Assembly: GCA_034189195.1 (NCBI GenBank)
Contig: JAXHVI010000251.1
Location: 9,891 to 73,890 of the forward strand
Reading direction: 5' to 3'
DNA: 64,000 nucleotides
Source of the DNA: Desulfosudis sp034189195
Lineage (GTDB): Bacteria > Desulfobacterota > Desulfobacteria > Desulfobacterales > Desulfosudaceae
Each line of letters opens with the position of its first letter. Within the stretch, counting starts at the first letter, position 1. The notes under the pieces are model-generated. The model was not told the DNA's origin. It worked only from the letters and a program-made list of their open reading frames with translations, and did no database searches. Of this stretch, positions 43,135 through 52,134 are shown one piece after another. The position numbers and the translations under genes were made by a program.

Positions 43135-44037
43135 TTACTGACAAGAGCCGAAAGTTTCCATCTGGCGGGAGATCCATCCGTCCCTTCCGGGAACTGCTGC
43201 CTGATAAATTCCGGATTTCGAAATTTCCAGATTCCAGTCCGGCATGTCGCCGATAGGTTCAAAGACCATGCCCCGCTGACCGGCCTTATCCAAAAAGTCC
43301 TCAAAAAGATCCAGGCAAGCGATTCCCTCCACTTCGGCATGGATGGCCAACACATTAAGACGATCCGGTCGAATCAAATCAAGCAGGTGGGCGTTATAGG
43401 TTTCCGGCGTACAGGTTCGGCCGATAAGCTCATCATAAGTCGGCAGGGTTGCGGGCACCTGAACATGACCAAACCGCCGGCCTTCCATCACCGGCCGAAA
43501 AAGAGAGTGACCACGGCAGTCGGAACAAAACCGGAAAGGAAAGGACTCCAGCACCGCAAGGGCTTCGGGGGTCACCCGCCATGCAGGCGCGGCAAACCCA
43601 TCGGGCGACCTTCCCAGAACTTCCGCCAGCCGCTCATACCCTTTTTTGATTTCATCGGTTATGGCCCGCTGATGCATGTATTCAATCCGGGTCTGCCAGC
43701 GGTGATGATCCCAGGCGTGAAGTCCGACCTCGTGACCGGCCTGCGCTGTTCTGCGAATCGTTTCCGGGCAGCGCTTTCCAATTTCCGGACCGGGCCACAG
43801 CGTCCCGCGCATCAGAATATCCCATCCATACAGACTGGCCGCACGTGTCCGGAGCATTTTGGCCAAAAACCGGGGCCGCCGCAGCCGCCATAAGTGACGG
43901 CCCATATTGTCCGGGCCCATCGAAAAAAAGAAGGTCGCCCGTACATGATGTCTGCGCAGAAGCGCCGTCAGGTTAGGCACCCCGATGCATGTACCCCGCA
44001 GGGTATCGACATCTATACGCAGGCCGACATGGCACAT
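43135..44037 (-). CDS. arnD: ArnD-like deformylase (polysaccharide deacetylase family)
   Basis: NodB-fold enzyme that removes formyl from Ara4FN-undecaprenyl phosphate, 300 residues. The metal Asp is in GLRIDVDTLRG near the N-terminus, and the His-containing motif is GHEVGLHAWDHHRWQ near residue 125. Later motifs are DGFAAPAWRVTP and VLAIHAEVEG. Close in size to E. coli ArnD (296 residues). It overlaps the end of arnA by 25 bases. Confidence 0.9.
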   Translation of the reverse strand: MCHVGLRIDVDTLRGTCIGVPNLTALLRRHHVRATFFFSMGPDNMGRHLWRLRRPRFLAKMLRTRAASLYGWDILMRGTLWPGPEIGKRCPETIRRTAQAGHEVGLHAWDHHRWQTRIEYMHQRAITDEIKKGYERLAEVLGRSPDGFAAPAWRVTPEALAVLESFPFRFCSDCRGHSLFRPVMEGRRFGHVQVPATLPTYDELIGRTCTPETYNAHLLDLIRPDRLNVLAIHAEVEGIACLDLFEDFLDKAGQRGMVFEPIGDMPDWNLEISKSGIYQAAVPGRDGWISRQMETFGSCQ

Positions 44038-46025
44038 GGTGCCTCCTTTGCGCAGACCATCATATCATTGAGAAAATAGTCGAGTGTCTCGCCGACCGAC
44101 TGCTCAAAAGGAACCGTCGGTTCCCAGCCCAGAATTTTCCTTGCCTGCCGGATGGACGGCCGACGGTGCTGCACGTCCTGGTAGCCCGAACCGTAAAACG
44201 CCTGTGCCTCGACACATTGAATTCCGGCATCGGGGGGGAAAAACATGCGGTAAGGATGCTCGCCAAATTTTTTCCGCAGCATATCGGCAAGCGCACGCAT
44301 GCTGAATTCATTATCCGGATTCCCAATATTGAAAATCTGTCCGTTGCAGGCACCCCCTTTATTTTCAATAATCCTGAAAAGACACTCGATGCCGTCCTTG
44401 ACATCGGTGAAACAGCGCTTCTGAAGGCCGCCGTCAACCAGCCGGATCGGCGTCCCTTCCACTAGGTTCAGGATAAACTGGGTAATCACCCTTGAACTGC
44501 CGATTCGGGCGGATTCCAGGGAATCGAGTTTCGGTCCGACCCAGTTAAAGGGACGGAACAGCGTAAACGGCAGCCCCTCGCTGGCGCCATAGGCCCAGAT
44601 CACACGGTCCAGCAGCTGCTTGCTGCAAGAGTAAATCCACCGCTGCTTGTCAATAGGCCCCAAAACCAAGTTGGATTCGTGCTCGTCAAACTCGGCGTCC
44701 CGGCACATGCCATAAACTTCCGAGGTGGAAGGAAAGATCAACCGCTTCCCATACCTGGCACAATACCGGACAATCCGCAGGTTCTCCTCAAAATCGAGTT
44801 CAAACACCCGCAAGGGATTTCTGACATACTCTATGGGCGTAGCAATGGCCACCAGCGGCAGAATAATATCGCACCTGCGCACATGATACTCGATCCATTC
44901 CCGCATGATGGAAATATCCCCTTCCGTAAAATGGAAATCGGGATGCGCCATTAAATGCTTAATGCTGCCGGTGCATAAATCCATGCCATGGACTTCATAG
45001 CCGCCGCTTTCCAACAGCCGCTCACTCAGGTGGTTGCCGATAAAGCCGTTGACGCCAAGGATCAGGACATGCTTTTTGCGGCGCTTCTTTGTTACTGCCT
45101 CGGTTTTGCCGTTGAATCGCATGCCGACAGCCAGGTTAAGTTCCTGCGCAAGTTGCCGGCCTCCCATGTAAGCGCCGTTTTCACCCTGTCCGTAGCGAAC
45201 CTCCACCGCGCCGTCGCCACAGGCGATTCGCAGAGGGTCTGTCGACAGTATGCCGCCTGGAAAAGCCCCCGGCGCTGCTGCCGTCGTCTCAACCTCCCAG
45301 AAGATGCACTTGCGGTTTCCCAGAAAGGAAAAAGCACCTGGATAGGGGCGGGTCACCGCCCGCACAAGGTTTCGAACCGTGGTCGCGTTTTGGGCCCAGT
45401 CGATCAATCCGTCCTGCGGTCCGCGCCCGCCGAAATAGCTTGCCAAGGTTTTGTCCTGCGGGACGCGGTCAGCCTCGTTTTCCCGGATTTTCGGCAACAG
45501 GACATTGAGCAGTTCCACCGCTGCACTGGCGAGCTTCGCATGCAGGGTCAAGGCCGTGTCGCTTTCTTCGATGGCCACTTGCTGTTGTCCGACGATGTCA
45601 CCGTCATCCGGCCGTGGCGTCATGTAATGCAAGGTGACCCCGGTTTTCTTTTCACCATGAATCAACACCCAGTTCACCGGGCATCGCCCCCGATAGCGGG
45701 GCAGAAGCGAGCCGTGAAGGTTGAAGCATCCGGCCGGCGGAATCTCAAGGATCCGTTTATCCACCATGCGCCGGTAATAAAACGAAAACAGTGTGTCCGG
45801 ACCCATTTGCCTGATTCTCTCCACCCAGAGGGGGTGGTTGATATCCTCCGGTGTATAAACAGGGATATCGTTGACCGCCGCCAGCTCGGCCACCGACTCG
45901 AACCAGATATTTTCGTGCGGATCATCTTCATGAGTAAAAATGGCCTGGATTGTATATCCGTGTGCCAACAGCGCCCTGATACCGGCGCATCCGATATTAT
46001 GGTAGGCCAGAACAATCGCTTTCAT
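44013..46025 (-). CDS. arnA: ArnA bifunctional formyltransferase / UDP-glucuronate decarboxylase
   Basis: Two-domain cytoplasmic enzyme, 670 residues (E. coli: 660). The N-terminal ~300 residues are the formyltransferase with FNLHGSLLPRYRGRCPVNWV and DDGDIVGQQ, giving the expected Asn, His and Asp. The C-terminal part is the NAD-dependent oxidative decarboxylase: VLILGVNGFIGNHLSERLL, STSEVYGM, and the YxxxK pair in WIYSCSKQLLDRVIWAYG. It makes UDP-Ara4O from UDP-glucuronate and later formylates UDP-Ara4N. Confidence 0.95.
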   Translation of the reverse strand: MKAIVLAYHNIGCAGIRALLAHGYTIQAIFTHEDDPHENIWFESVAELAAVNDIPVYTPEDINHPLWVERIRQMGPDTLFSFYYRRMVDKRILEIPPAGCFNLHGSLLPRYRGRCPVNWVLIHGEKKTGVTLHYMTPRPDDGDIVGQQQVAIEESDTALTLHAKLASAAVELLNVLLPKIRENEADRVPQDKTLASYFGGRGPQDGLIDWAQNATTVRNLVRAVTRPYPGAFSFLGNRKCIFWEVETTAAAPGAFPGGILSTDPLRIACGDGAVEVRYGQGENGAYMGGRQLAQELNLAVGMRFNGKTEAVTKKRRKKHVLILGVNGFIGNHLSERLLESGGYEVHGMDLCTGSIKHLMAHPDFHFTEGDISIMREWIEYHVRRCDIILPLVAIATPIEYVRNPLRVFELDFEENLRIVRYCARYGKRLIFPSTSEVYGMCRDAEFDEHESNLVLGPIDKQRWIYSCSKQLLDRVIWAYGASEGLPFTLFRPFNWVGPKLDSLESARIGSSRVITQFILNLVEGTPIRLVDGGLQKRCFTDVKDGIECLFRIIENKGGACNGQIFNIGNPDNEFSMRALADMLRKKFGEHPYRMFFPPDAGIQCVEAQAFYGSGYQDVQHRRPSIRQARKILGWEPTVPFEQSVGETLDYFLNDMMVCAKEAPCAMSACV

Positions 46026-47050
46026 GGTGCCCCCCTGGAATCAAGTTGATTTTTGGTTACGCGGACCGGATCGCGATTGGGCATTACATTCCCGGTACCA
46101 GTTTTTGGCGAACCCGCATCACGGATTTCATGAATAAAATACCGGGGTCTGTTTCGGACATCGTGATAGATACGGCCGATGTACTCGCCCAGCAGGCCCA
46201 GACCAATAAACTGCATGCCGATAAAAACGAAAAGAACGGAAAAAAGGGTAAATACGCCATCGGCGGCCCACTGGGCACCATAGGCAAACCGCAATATCAT
46301 AAGAAAAACACCAAAGCCGATCCCGCTTGCAGCGACCAAGGTGCCCACAAAAGAAAGCATGCGCAGGGGAAAAGTGGACATGGCGGTAAGCAGATCAAAT
46401 TGAAGCGAGATCAGTTTCAAAAGATTGTATTTGGACTCACCGTTCGTCCGTGGTGCGTGCTTGACTGAGATTTCCGCAGTGCTACCGGCAAAACTGTTGG
46501 CCAGGATCGGAATAAACGTGGAGTGCTCCCGGCACTGGAGCATGGCCGCAACGACCGGCCTCCGGTATGCCCTAAGCATGCAGCCGTAATCATGCATCAT
46601 CACGCCGGTGGTTTTCTGAATGAGCCGATTGATCAGGGCCGATGCACAGCGCCGGAAAAAAAAGTCCTGCCGGTTTTCACGCACCGTGCCGACCACGTCG
46701 GCACCCAGGTCCATTTCATTCACCAGCCTGGGAATTTCTTCCGGAGGATTCTGAAGATCGGCATCCAGGGTAACAACAATTTCGCCTTTGCTTTGCTCCA
46801 GGCCGGCAAACACCGCCGCATGCTGCCCGTAATTTCTGTTTAAAATCACCCCTACCACCTCTGCATGGTCATCGGCGGCCTGCAAAACAATGTCACGTGA
46901 CCCATCCCGGCTGCCGTCGTCCACCAGAACAATCTCAAAAGCGCGGCCGGTGGCCCGGCACGCAGTCAGACAGCGGGCAATAAGCTCCGGCAGGTTCTTT
47001 TTTTCGTTATATACCGGGATGACCAATGAAAGATCCGGTATCCTGTTCAT
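46022..47050 (-). CDS. arnC: ArnC undecaprenyl-phosphate Ara4FN transferase
   Basis: GT2-family enzyme, 342 residues, that loads Ara4FN onto undecaprenyl phosphate at the inner membrane. N-terminal GT2 domain: LSLVIPVYNEKKNLPELI, FEIVLVDDGSRDGS, and DLQNPPEEIPRLV. Two membrane segments are near the end (FPLRMLSFVGTLVAASGIGF; LFSVLFVFIGMQFIGLGLLG). The ATG at 47050 overlaps the arnB stop by four bases. Confidence 0.93.
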   Translation of the reverse strand: MNRIPDLSLVIPVYNEKKNLPELIARCLTACRATGRAFEIVLVDDGSRDGSRDIVLQAADDHAEVVGVILNRNYGQHAAVFAGLEQSKGEIVVTLDADLQNPPEEIPRLVNEMDLGADVVGTVRENRQDFFFRRCASALINRLIQKTTGVMMHDYGCMLRAYRRPVVAAMLQCREHSTFIPILANSFAGSTAEISVKHAPRTNGESKYNLLKLISLQFDLLTAMSTFPLRMLSFVGTLVAASGIGFGVFLMILRFAYGAQWAADGVFTLFSVLFVFIGMQFIGLGLLGEYIGRIYHDVRNRPRYFIHEIRDAGSPKTGTGNVMPNRDPVRVTKNQLDSRGAP

Positions 47051-48195
47051 GCGAGCACCTCCTTGATGGCCGCAACGACATCCTCCACATCCTCCAGGGC
47101 CATACCGGGAAACAGGGGAAGGGAGCATATGCGATCCGAATTCCACTCGGTATTGGGCAACGCGCCCTCCGGCAAGCCCAAGGTTTCCCGGTAGTATTTC
47201 TGACGATGCACTGCCTTGAAATGAATGCCGGTGCCGATATTTCGTTCTTTGAGTGCCGCCATGAATCCGTCCCGGCTCATTCCGGCGCGCCTGGTATCCA
47301 GGCGGACGATAAACAGATGCCAGGCATGGCGCATGGAATAGTCGGGGTCGGTAAGCGGAAGAATTTCATCCACGTCGGCCAGCAGATCCCGGTACCGGCG
47401 CGCCAGAAGCGCTCTTTTCCCGATGAATTCATCCAGTCGCTTTAATTGGCCCAGGCCAAGGACGGCCGCCATATCGGTCAGATTGTATTTGAACCCCGGC
47501 TCCAGGACCTCGGCCTGGGGAGAGCGTCCCTGCATGGAGCGATCATAGGCATCCACTCCGAGGCCATGAAATTTCAGCCGCCGAACGCGCTCAATGAGTC
47601 CAGGGTCGTCGGAACAAAACATCCCTCCCTCGCCGCAGGTTATATTTTTTATGGGATGAAAAGAAAAAATGGCCGTGCCTCGCCGGCCGACCCGTTCTTC
47701 CCGGTATTCGGTACCGGCGGCATGCGCCGCGTCTTCGATCAGATCAATATGTTTTTCCGAAGCCAGTTCACGCAACGGCTCCATATCCACTGCTGCTCCG
47801 GCAAAATGCACCGGAATCATCAGCCGGGTGCGCCCGGTAATCAGCGGTTCAACAGTTTTGGCCGAAACCATCAGCGTTTCACGATCAATATCCGCGAAAA
47901 TCGGTGTGGCCCCTGCAAGCTTGATAAGATTTATCGTGGAGACCCAGGTCATGGAAGGGGTGATCACTTCGTCCCCGGGGCCGACACCCAGGGCCATAAG
48001 GGCCAGGTGTATGCCTGCCGTGGCCGAACAAAGTGAGACCGCGCCCCCGGCGTCGCAATAGACCTTGAACGCCTCTTCGAATTCAGCGGCCTTCGGCCCG
48101 GTGGTGATCCACCCTGAACGCAGGACCTCGGCGACCGCAGCTATTTCCGGTTCACTGATGGACGGTCTGGAAAACGGAAGGAATTTTGCCCGCAT
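47047..48195 (-). CDS. arnB: ArnB UDP-Ara4O aminotransferase
   Basis: PLP aminotransferase of the DegT/ArnB fold, 382 residues, that converts UDP-4-keto-pentose to UDP-L-Ara4N. It begins FLPFSRPSISEPEIAAVAEV and has SGWITTGPKAAEFE, LIEDAAHAAGT and the PLP lysine in FSFHPIKNITCGEGG. First gene of the arn cluster (B-C-A-D-T), all joined by overlaps. Upstream lie two G/C homopolymer tracts (see 48308-48331). It is a distant paralogue of kdnA; the two should not be merged. Confidence 0.93.
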   Translation of the reverse strand: MRAKFLPFSRPSISEPEIAAVAEVLRSGWITTGPKAAEFEEAFKVYCDAGGAVSLCSATAGIHLALMALGVGPGDEVITPSMTWVSTINLIKLAGATPIFADIDRETLMVSAKTVEPLITGRTRLMIPVHFAGAAVDMEPLRELASEKHIDLIEDAAHAAGTEYREERVGRRGTAIFSFHPIKNITCGEGGMFCSDDPGLIERVRRLKFHGLGVDAYDRSMQGRSPQAEVLEPGFKYNLTDMAAVLGLGQLKRLDEFIGKRALLARRYRDLLADVDEILPLTDPDYSMRHAWHLFIVRLDTRRAGMSRDGFMAALKERNIGTGIHFKAVHRQKYYRETLGLPEGALPNTEWNSDRICSLPLFPGMALEDVEDVVAAIKEVLA

Positions 48196-48307
48196 TCGAT
48201 CTTCCTTTCATCGGGTTTATTCTTTCATGACGGCTCGTAACAGGAACCCCTGATCGAGTCCGCTATGGCTTGCAACTTTAGCGGATGAAAAATGAAGAAA
48301 GGATGAA

Positions 48308-48331
48308 GGGGGGGGGATAATTATGGGGGGG
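48308..48331. repeat. Two homopolymer G tracts upstream of arnB
   Basis: Nine G (48308-48316) and seven G (48325-48331) separated by ATAATTAT, 110-135 bases upstream of the arnB start (C tracts on the arn strand). Tracts of this length can change by slipped-strand copying. Confidence 0.7.
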
Positions 48332-48685
48332 CCGCTAAAAACTCATTTTTTAGAACCGGAAGAAAGTAATGTATGGCCGGTCGCCATTGAGGTCAGGGCA
48401 GGTGGTAAAAGACGTGTCGCTTCAAAGGGAATCCAGGAGACTGAAGGGGCTCCTGACAGAAAACGATTGACCAAAGTGTCGATCAATTCACCTTGTGCTA
48501 AGTCAGTCGTCTTCAGGCAACTGAGGGTTTTATAAGCGCCTTAAACGGTTCATAATCCAAGCCGCCGGATTTGCCGGTGGCCGATGGCTGTTCAACCATC
48601 ATAAAAGTCCTTTTCAAACAGTCTCAAAGACAACGGCAAACCAGATCAATGTTTCCAGAACCAGAAACACACGGACCGGCAAATG
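48332..48685. other. Spacer between arnB and pgk
   Basis: No convincing gene. A 29-codon minus-strand frame (48602-48513, MMVEQPSATGKSGGLDYEPF...) has AAGGAC upstream, but may be the N-terminal scrap of a mobile-element gene. A plus-strand 70-codon frame at 48323 starts in the G tract and is probably not real. Confidence 0.35.
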
Positions 48686-49864
48686 TTATCGCTCCAGGGC
48701 CGCCACGCCGGGCAGGGTTTTTCCCTCCATCAGCTCAAGAAAGGCCCCGCCCCCGGTGGAAATATAAGAGATCCGGTCGGCCACCCCCGCCTCGTTTATC
48801 GCGGAAACCGTGTCACCGCCGCCCACCACGGAAAAGGCATCGGAATCGGCCACGGCCGCGGCCACGGCCTTTGTGCCGACGGCAAACGCCTCCATCTCAA
48901 AGATGCCCATGGGCCCGTTCCAAACGATAGTTTTTACGTCCTTTAAGGCATCGGCAAACAGGCGGCAGGTCTCCGGCCCGATATCCAGGGCCATGGCCTG
49001 TTCCGGAATCTGGTCTGCCGGTACAGGCCAGCGGTCGGCATTGGGATCGATCTTTTCCGCCACAATCACATCCACCGGCAGAAAGAATTCAACCTTTTTT
49101 TCCGATGCCTGCTGCATGACAGACATGGCCTCTCCGATCAGTTCCTGCTCGATCTTCGATTTTCCCACGTTCACCCCTTTGGCCGCCAGAAACGTGTTGG
49201 CCATGGCGCCGCCGATAATCATCCGGTCCACCACGGCCAGCAGGTTGTTTAACGCGGTGAGCTTGGAGGAGACCTTGGCGCCGCCGACGACGGCCACCAG
49301 TGGCCGGGCCGGCTTTTTTAAGGCCCTGGCAAAGGAAGAGAGCTCCTTTTCCAGCAGGAAACCGGCAACGCTTGCCGGCGCGAACTTGGTGATTGCCTCC
49401 ACCGAGGCATTGGCCCGGTGGGACACGGCAAAGGCGTCGTTCACATACACATCGCAGAGCCCGGCCAGCTCTTTTGCAAAGACGTCGTCATTATTCGCCT
49501 CGCCCGGATGAAAGCGAAGGTTTTCCAGCATCACCACATCCCCCGGCGCCATGGCGTCGACGCGGGCCGTCACCTCAGGCCCCACGCAGGCATCAAGCAT
49601 CTTCACCGGTCTTTTAAGCAGCTCGCCCAGCCGGGCCGCCGCCGGCGCCAGGCCGAAGACCGGGTCGGGCTTTCCCTTGGGCCGTCCCAGGTGGGAGCAG
49701 ACAATGGTTTTGGCGCCCGCCGCCGTCAGGTGCTCCAGCGTGGGCAGGGCAAACCGAATGCGTGTATCGTCGGTAATTTGCCGCTGATCATCCAGGGGCA
49801 CGTTAAAGTCGACCCTCACCAGCACCCGCTTTCCCGCCACATCAATATCTTTGAGTGATTTCAT
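48686..49864 (-). CDS. pgk: Phosphoglycerate kinase
   Basis: Glycolytic/gluconeogenic kinase, 392 residues, normal for bacteria. Motifs: KRVLVRVDFNVPLDD, the substrate loop CSHLGRPKGKP, VVGGAKVSSKLTAL, and the nucleotide site IVWNGPMGIFEMEAF and VVGGGDTVSAI. AGGAGG lies 7 bases before the ATG. It stands alone on the minus strand, with spacers holding repeats on both sides. No gap or tpi neighbour is present. Confidence 0.97.
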   Translation of the reverse strand: MKSLKDIDVAGKRVLVRVDFNVPLDDQRQITDDTRIRFALPTLEHLTAAGAKTIVCSHLGRPKGKPDPVFGLAPAAARLGELLKRPVKMLDACVGPEVTARVDAMAPGDVVMLENLRFHPGEANNDDVFAKELAGLCDVYVNDAFAVSHRANASVEAITKFAPASVAGFLLEKELSSFARALKKPARPLVAVVGGAKVSSKLTALNNLLAVVDRMIIGGAMANTFLAAKGVNVGKSKIEQELIGEAMSVMQQASEKKVEFFLPVDVIVAEKIDPNADRWPVPADQIPEQAMALDIGPETCRLFADALKDVKTIVWNGPMGIFEMEAFAVGTKAVAAAVADSDAFSVVGGGDTVSAINEAGVADRISYISTGGGAFLELMEGKTLPGVAALER

Positions 49865-49933
49865 GAAAACACCTCCTGTGGTTATACGGACTTACTCCCC
49901 TATAATCCTGCTCGTAATCCTGTACTCAACTTA

Positions 49934-50014
49934 CGTCATTGCGCGAGCGAAGCAATCTTGTCCGGTGTTCGTATGCCATGAAATTGCTTCGTCGCTTCGC
50001 TCCTCGCAATGACG
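49934..50014. repeat. GTCATTGCGAG palindromic element (MITE-like), copy 2
   Basis: CGTCATTGCGCGAGCGAAGC ... CGCTTCGCTCCTCGCAATGACG, inverted ends. It matches 31730-31808 including AAGCAATCTTGTCC. Short degenerate CTNGTAATCC units lie just before it (49895-49930). Confidence 0.9.
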
Positions 50015-50034
50015 GGGATGGGCGTTGATCCCCC

Positions 50035-50304
50035 CTACTCCTTTTCCTGCTCTTTGCGCTTCAACGCCTTGCGCTTCGACCAGCGTTCAAAAAACCCCAT
50101 GTTGCCGGAGGCATAAGCCCGGTCCACCTTTTCCTCGTCCAGTTTAAGGCCGTCCCTGCTCTGGCTGGCGGCCCGCAGGCACTCCGTTTTCCAGGCGCAG
50201 GCCATGCAGGTGTCCGGGGTAACGCGCAGACCGTCCTCTCCCATGGGGAAAACCATGTCCAGCCGGCCGAAACAGTCCGGCGCCTGTTTAGAATTGTCCG
50301 GCAT
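50035..50304 (-). CDS. Small cysteine-containing protein overlapping radC
   Basis: An 89-residue soluble protein starting MPDNSKQAPDCFGRLDMVFP. It has four cysteines spaced C-x22-C-x2-C-x5-C (CFGR ... CMACAWKTECLR), which could bind zinc or an Fe-S cluster, and a strongly basic tail (RWSKRKALKRKEQEKE). The chosen ATG at 50304 lies 17 bases inside radC, suggesting coupling. A longer frame through radC is a shadow. I do not recognise a named family. Confidence 0.6.
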   Translation of the reverse strand: MPDNSKQAPDCFGRLDMVFPMGEDGLRVTPDTCMACAWKTECLRAASQSRDGLKLDEEKVDRAYASGNMGFFERWSKRKALKRKEQEKE

Positions 50305-51049
50305 CGCTCTTCTCGCTGACAAGCCGGCCAGCCTCAAGGGACTCGGCCTCCTGGTGAAATTTTGCCATGTACCCGTTGTCGGCAAAGCTGAAGTGACCCC
50401 GCTCGCCCACGATAATGTGCTCATGCACGGTGATGCCCATGGTCTTGCATGCCATCACCAGCTTGCGGGTGATGGCAATGTCCTGACGGGAGGGTTCGGG
50501 CTCGCCGGAGGGATGGTTGTGGCAGCAGATCAGGGCCGCGGCATGGTGGGCCAGAGCCCGGGCCACCACCTCCCGGGGATAGACCGGGCTTTCGGTGAGG
50601 CTTCCTTCGGACAGGGTTTCCACGTCGATCACCCGGTTCTTGGCGTCTAAAAAAATCGCGGCAAAGGTTTCCCGGTGCCGGTCCCGAAGGGTGTGGTTAA
50701 GATAGTTGAGCAGGTCGGTGGAGTTGGCCACCAGGGGACGGCCGACCAGTTCTTTTTCAAGACAGCGGTCGGCCACGGCCTTGACCAGCCGAATGCCGAA
50801 AAGATTTTTGGGGCCGATGCCGTCGATCCGGCAAAGCGCTTCAGGCGCGGCGTTGAGCACGCCCTGAAGGGTCTTGAATTCGGCCATGGCCGCCTTGGCC
50901 GGTTCCTTGCAGTCCTTGCGAGGCGTGGCCAGGGTCAGCAGCAGTTCAATGATTTCGTAATCATGAAAGCCGGAAAGACCCGAGGCCAGAAACTTCTCCC
51001 GCAGCCGCTGCCGGTGACCGGCCCCTTTATGGGATGTGGTGTGGGTCAT
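50288..51049 (-). CDS. radC: RadC-family protein (JAB/MPN domain)
   Basis: A 253-residue protein with a helix-hairpin-helix-like N-terminal part (GIGPKNLFGI) and a JAMM metal domain near the C-terminus: VYPREVVARALAHHAAALIC, then CHNHPSGEPEPSRQDIAIT, with the His-x-His and Ser/Asp ligands intact. The name comes from an old DNA-repair report; the actual role is unclear. Confidence 0.93.
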   Translation of the reverse strand: MTHTTSHKGAGHRQRLREKFLASGLSGFHDYEIIELLLTLATPRKDCKEPAKAAMAEFKTLQGVLNAAPEALCRIDGIGPKNLFGIRLVKAVADRCLEKELVGRPLVANSTDLLNYLNHTLRDRHRETFAAIFLDAKNRVIDVETLSEGSLTESPVYPREVVARALAHHAAALICCHNHPSGEPEPSRQDIAITRKLVMACKTMGITVHEHIIVGERGHFSFADNGYMAKFHQEAESLEAGRLVSEKSDAGQF

Positions 51050-51093
51050 GGGAGGGACCGTTGCATGTTTTTCCGCCGAGCAAAGGAAATGAC

Positions 51094-52134
51094 TCAGTAA
51101 GCCGTCACCTCGTCATCGATCTCGTGTTTCAATGTCCGGGTCATGAGCCGCAGCACCGCGTCGCCCGGAGCCAGCCCTTCGTAAAGGATGCGATACACCT
51201 CGTGGCAGATGGGCATCTCAACGTTGCGCTTATTGGAAAGGTTAAAAACCGACTTGGCGGTTTTTACCCCTTCGGCCACCATGCGCATGGAGGCCAGAAT
51301 CTCATCAATGGTCATGCCTTCCCCGAGTTTCTTGCCCACCGTGTAGTTCCGGCTCAGGCTGCCGGTGCAGGTCAGAATCAGGTCCCCGATGCCGGCCAGG
51401 CCGGAAAAGGTGTGGGGATTGGCGCCCAGGGCCATACCCAGGCGCCGCATCTCGGCCAGCCCCCGGGTGATCATGGCGGCCCGGGCGCTCAAGCCCAGGC
51501 CCAGGCCGTCGCAAACACCCGAGGCAATGGCAATGACATTCTTGACCGCGCCGCCGAGTTCCACGCCTACGGGATCGTCGTTGGTGTAGACCCGGAACAG
51601 GGGCGCGGCAAACACCTGCTGCAGGAACAGGGCCGTTTCCATGCTGGTGGAGGCCACGGCCACCACCGTGGGCAGGTTGGCCGCCACTTCACGGGCGAAG
51701 CTGGGACCCGACAGCACGGCGATCTTTTCAGCGGGCGTGTCGGGAAGCACCTCGGCCAGGACCCCGGTCATGGTGAGATAGGTCTTGTTCTCAATGCCTT
51801 TGGAGGCGGTCACCACAATGGTACGGCCGTCCAGGTGATTCGCCGCCCGGGCCGCCACCTCCCGGGTCAGGTGAGAAGGCACCACCATGACAACGATGTC
51901 CCTGTCAGCCACCACGGCCTCAAGATCATTGGACACGGAAATCCCATCGGCCAGTTGAAGGCCGGGCAGGTAGATCGTGTTTTCCCGGTCCTTTTCAATC
52001 TGTTCGCACAACTCCGGCTCATAGGCCCAGAGCATGGGGAAAAGCCCCTTGGATGCCAGCAGATGGGCAATGGCCGTGCCCCAGCTGCCCGCGCCCACAA
52101 CGGCGATTCGAAGATCCGTCCGGGGGCTATTCAT
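51094..52134 (-). CDS. gpsA: Glycerol-3-phosphate dehydrogenase [NAD(P)+]
   Basis: Makes sn-glycerol-3-phosphate for phospholipids, 346 residues. It has the N-terminal dinucleotide motif IAVVGAGSWGTAIAHLLA, VVTASKGIENKTYLTM, LSGPSFAREVAANLPT, and the catalytic-lysine region GGAVKNVIAIASG followed by GLGDLILTCTGSLSRN-type sequence. The ATG at 52134 lies 8 bases inside the end of gyrA with GGAG 6 bases upstream; the ATG at 52146 lacks a site. Confidence 0.96.
   Translation of the reverse strand: MNSPRTDLRIAVVGAGSWGTAIAHLLASKGLFPMLWAYEPELCEQIEKDRENTIYLPGLQLADGISVSNDLEAVVADRDIVVMVVPSHLTREVAARAANHLDGRTIVVTASKGIENKTYLTMTGVLAEVLPDTPAEKIAVLSGPSFAREVAANLPTVVAVASTSMETALFLQQVFAAPLFRVYTNDDPVGVELGGAVKNVIAIASGVCDGLGLGLSARAAMITRGLAEMRRLGMALGANPHTFSGLAGIGDLILTCTGSLSRNYTVGKKLGEGMTIDEILASMRMVAEGVKTAKSVFNLSNKRNVEMPICHEVYRILYEGLAPGDAVLRLMTRTLKHEIDDEVTAY

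Noticed and set aside
47047..48195. arnB read as a second kdnA
   Set aside because: It has the ArnB-type start FLPFSRPSI and is overlapped with arnC; kdnA has a distinct N-terminus and neighbour.
48323..48535. 70-codon ORF starting in the G tract
   Set aside because: Starts inside a homopolymer, no ribosome site, no recognisable protein features.
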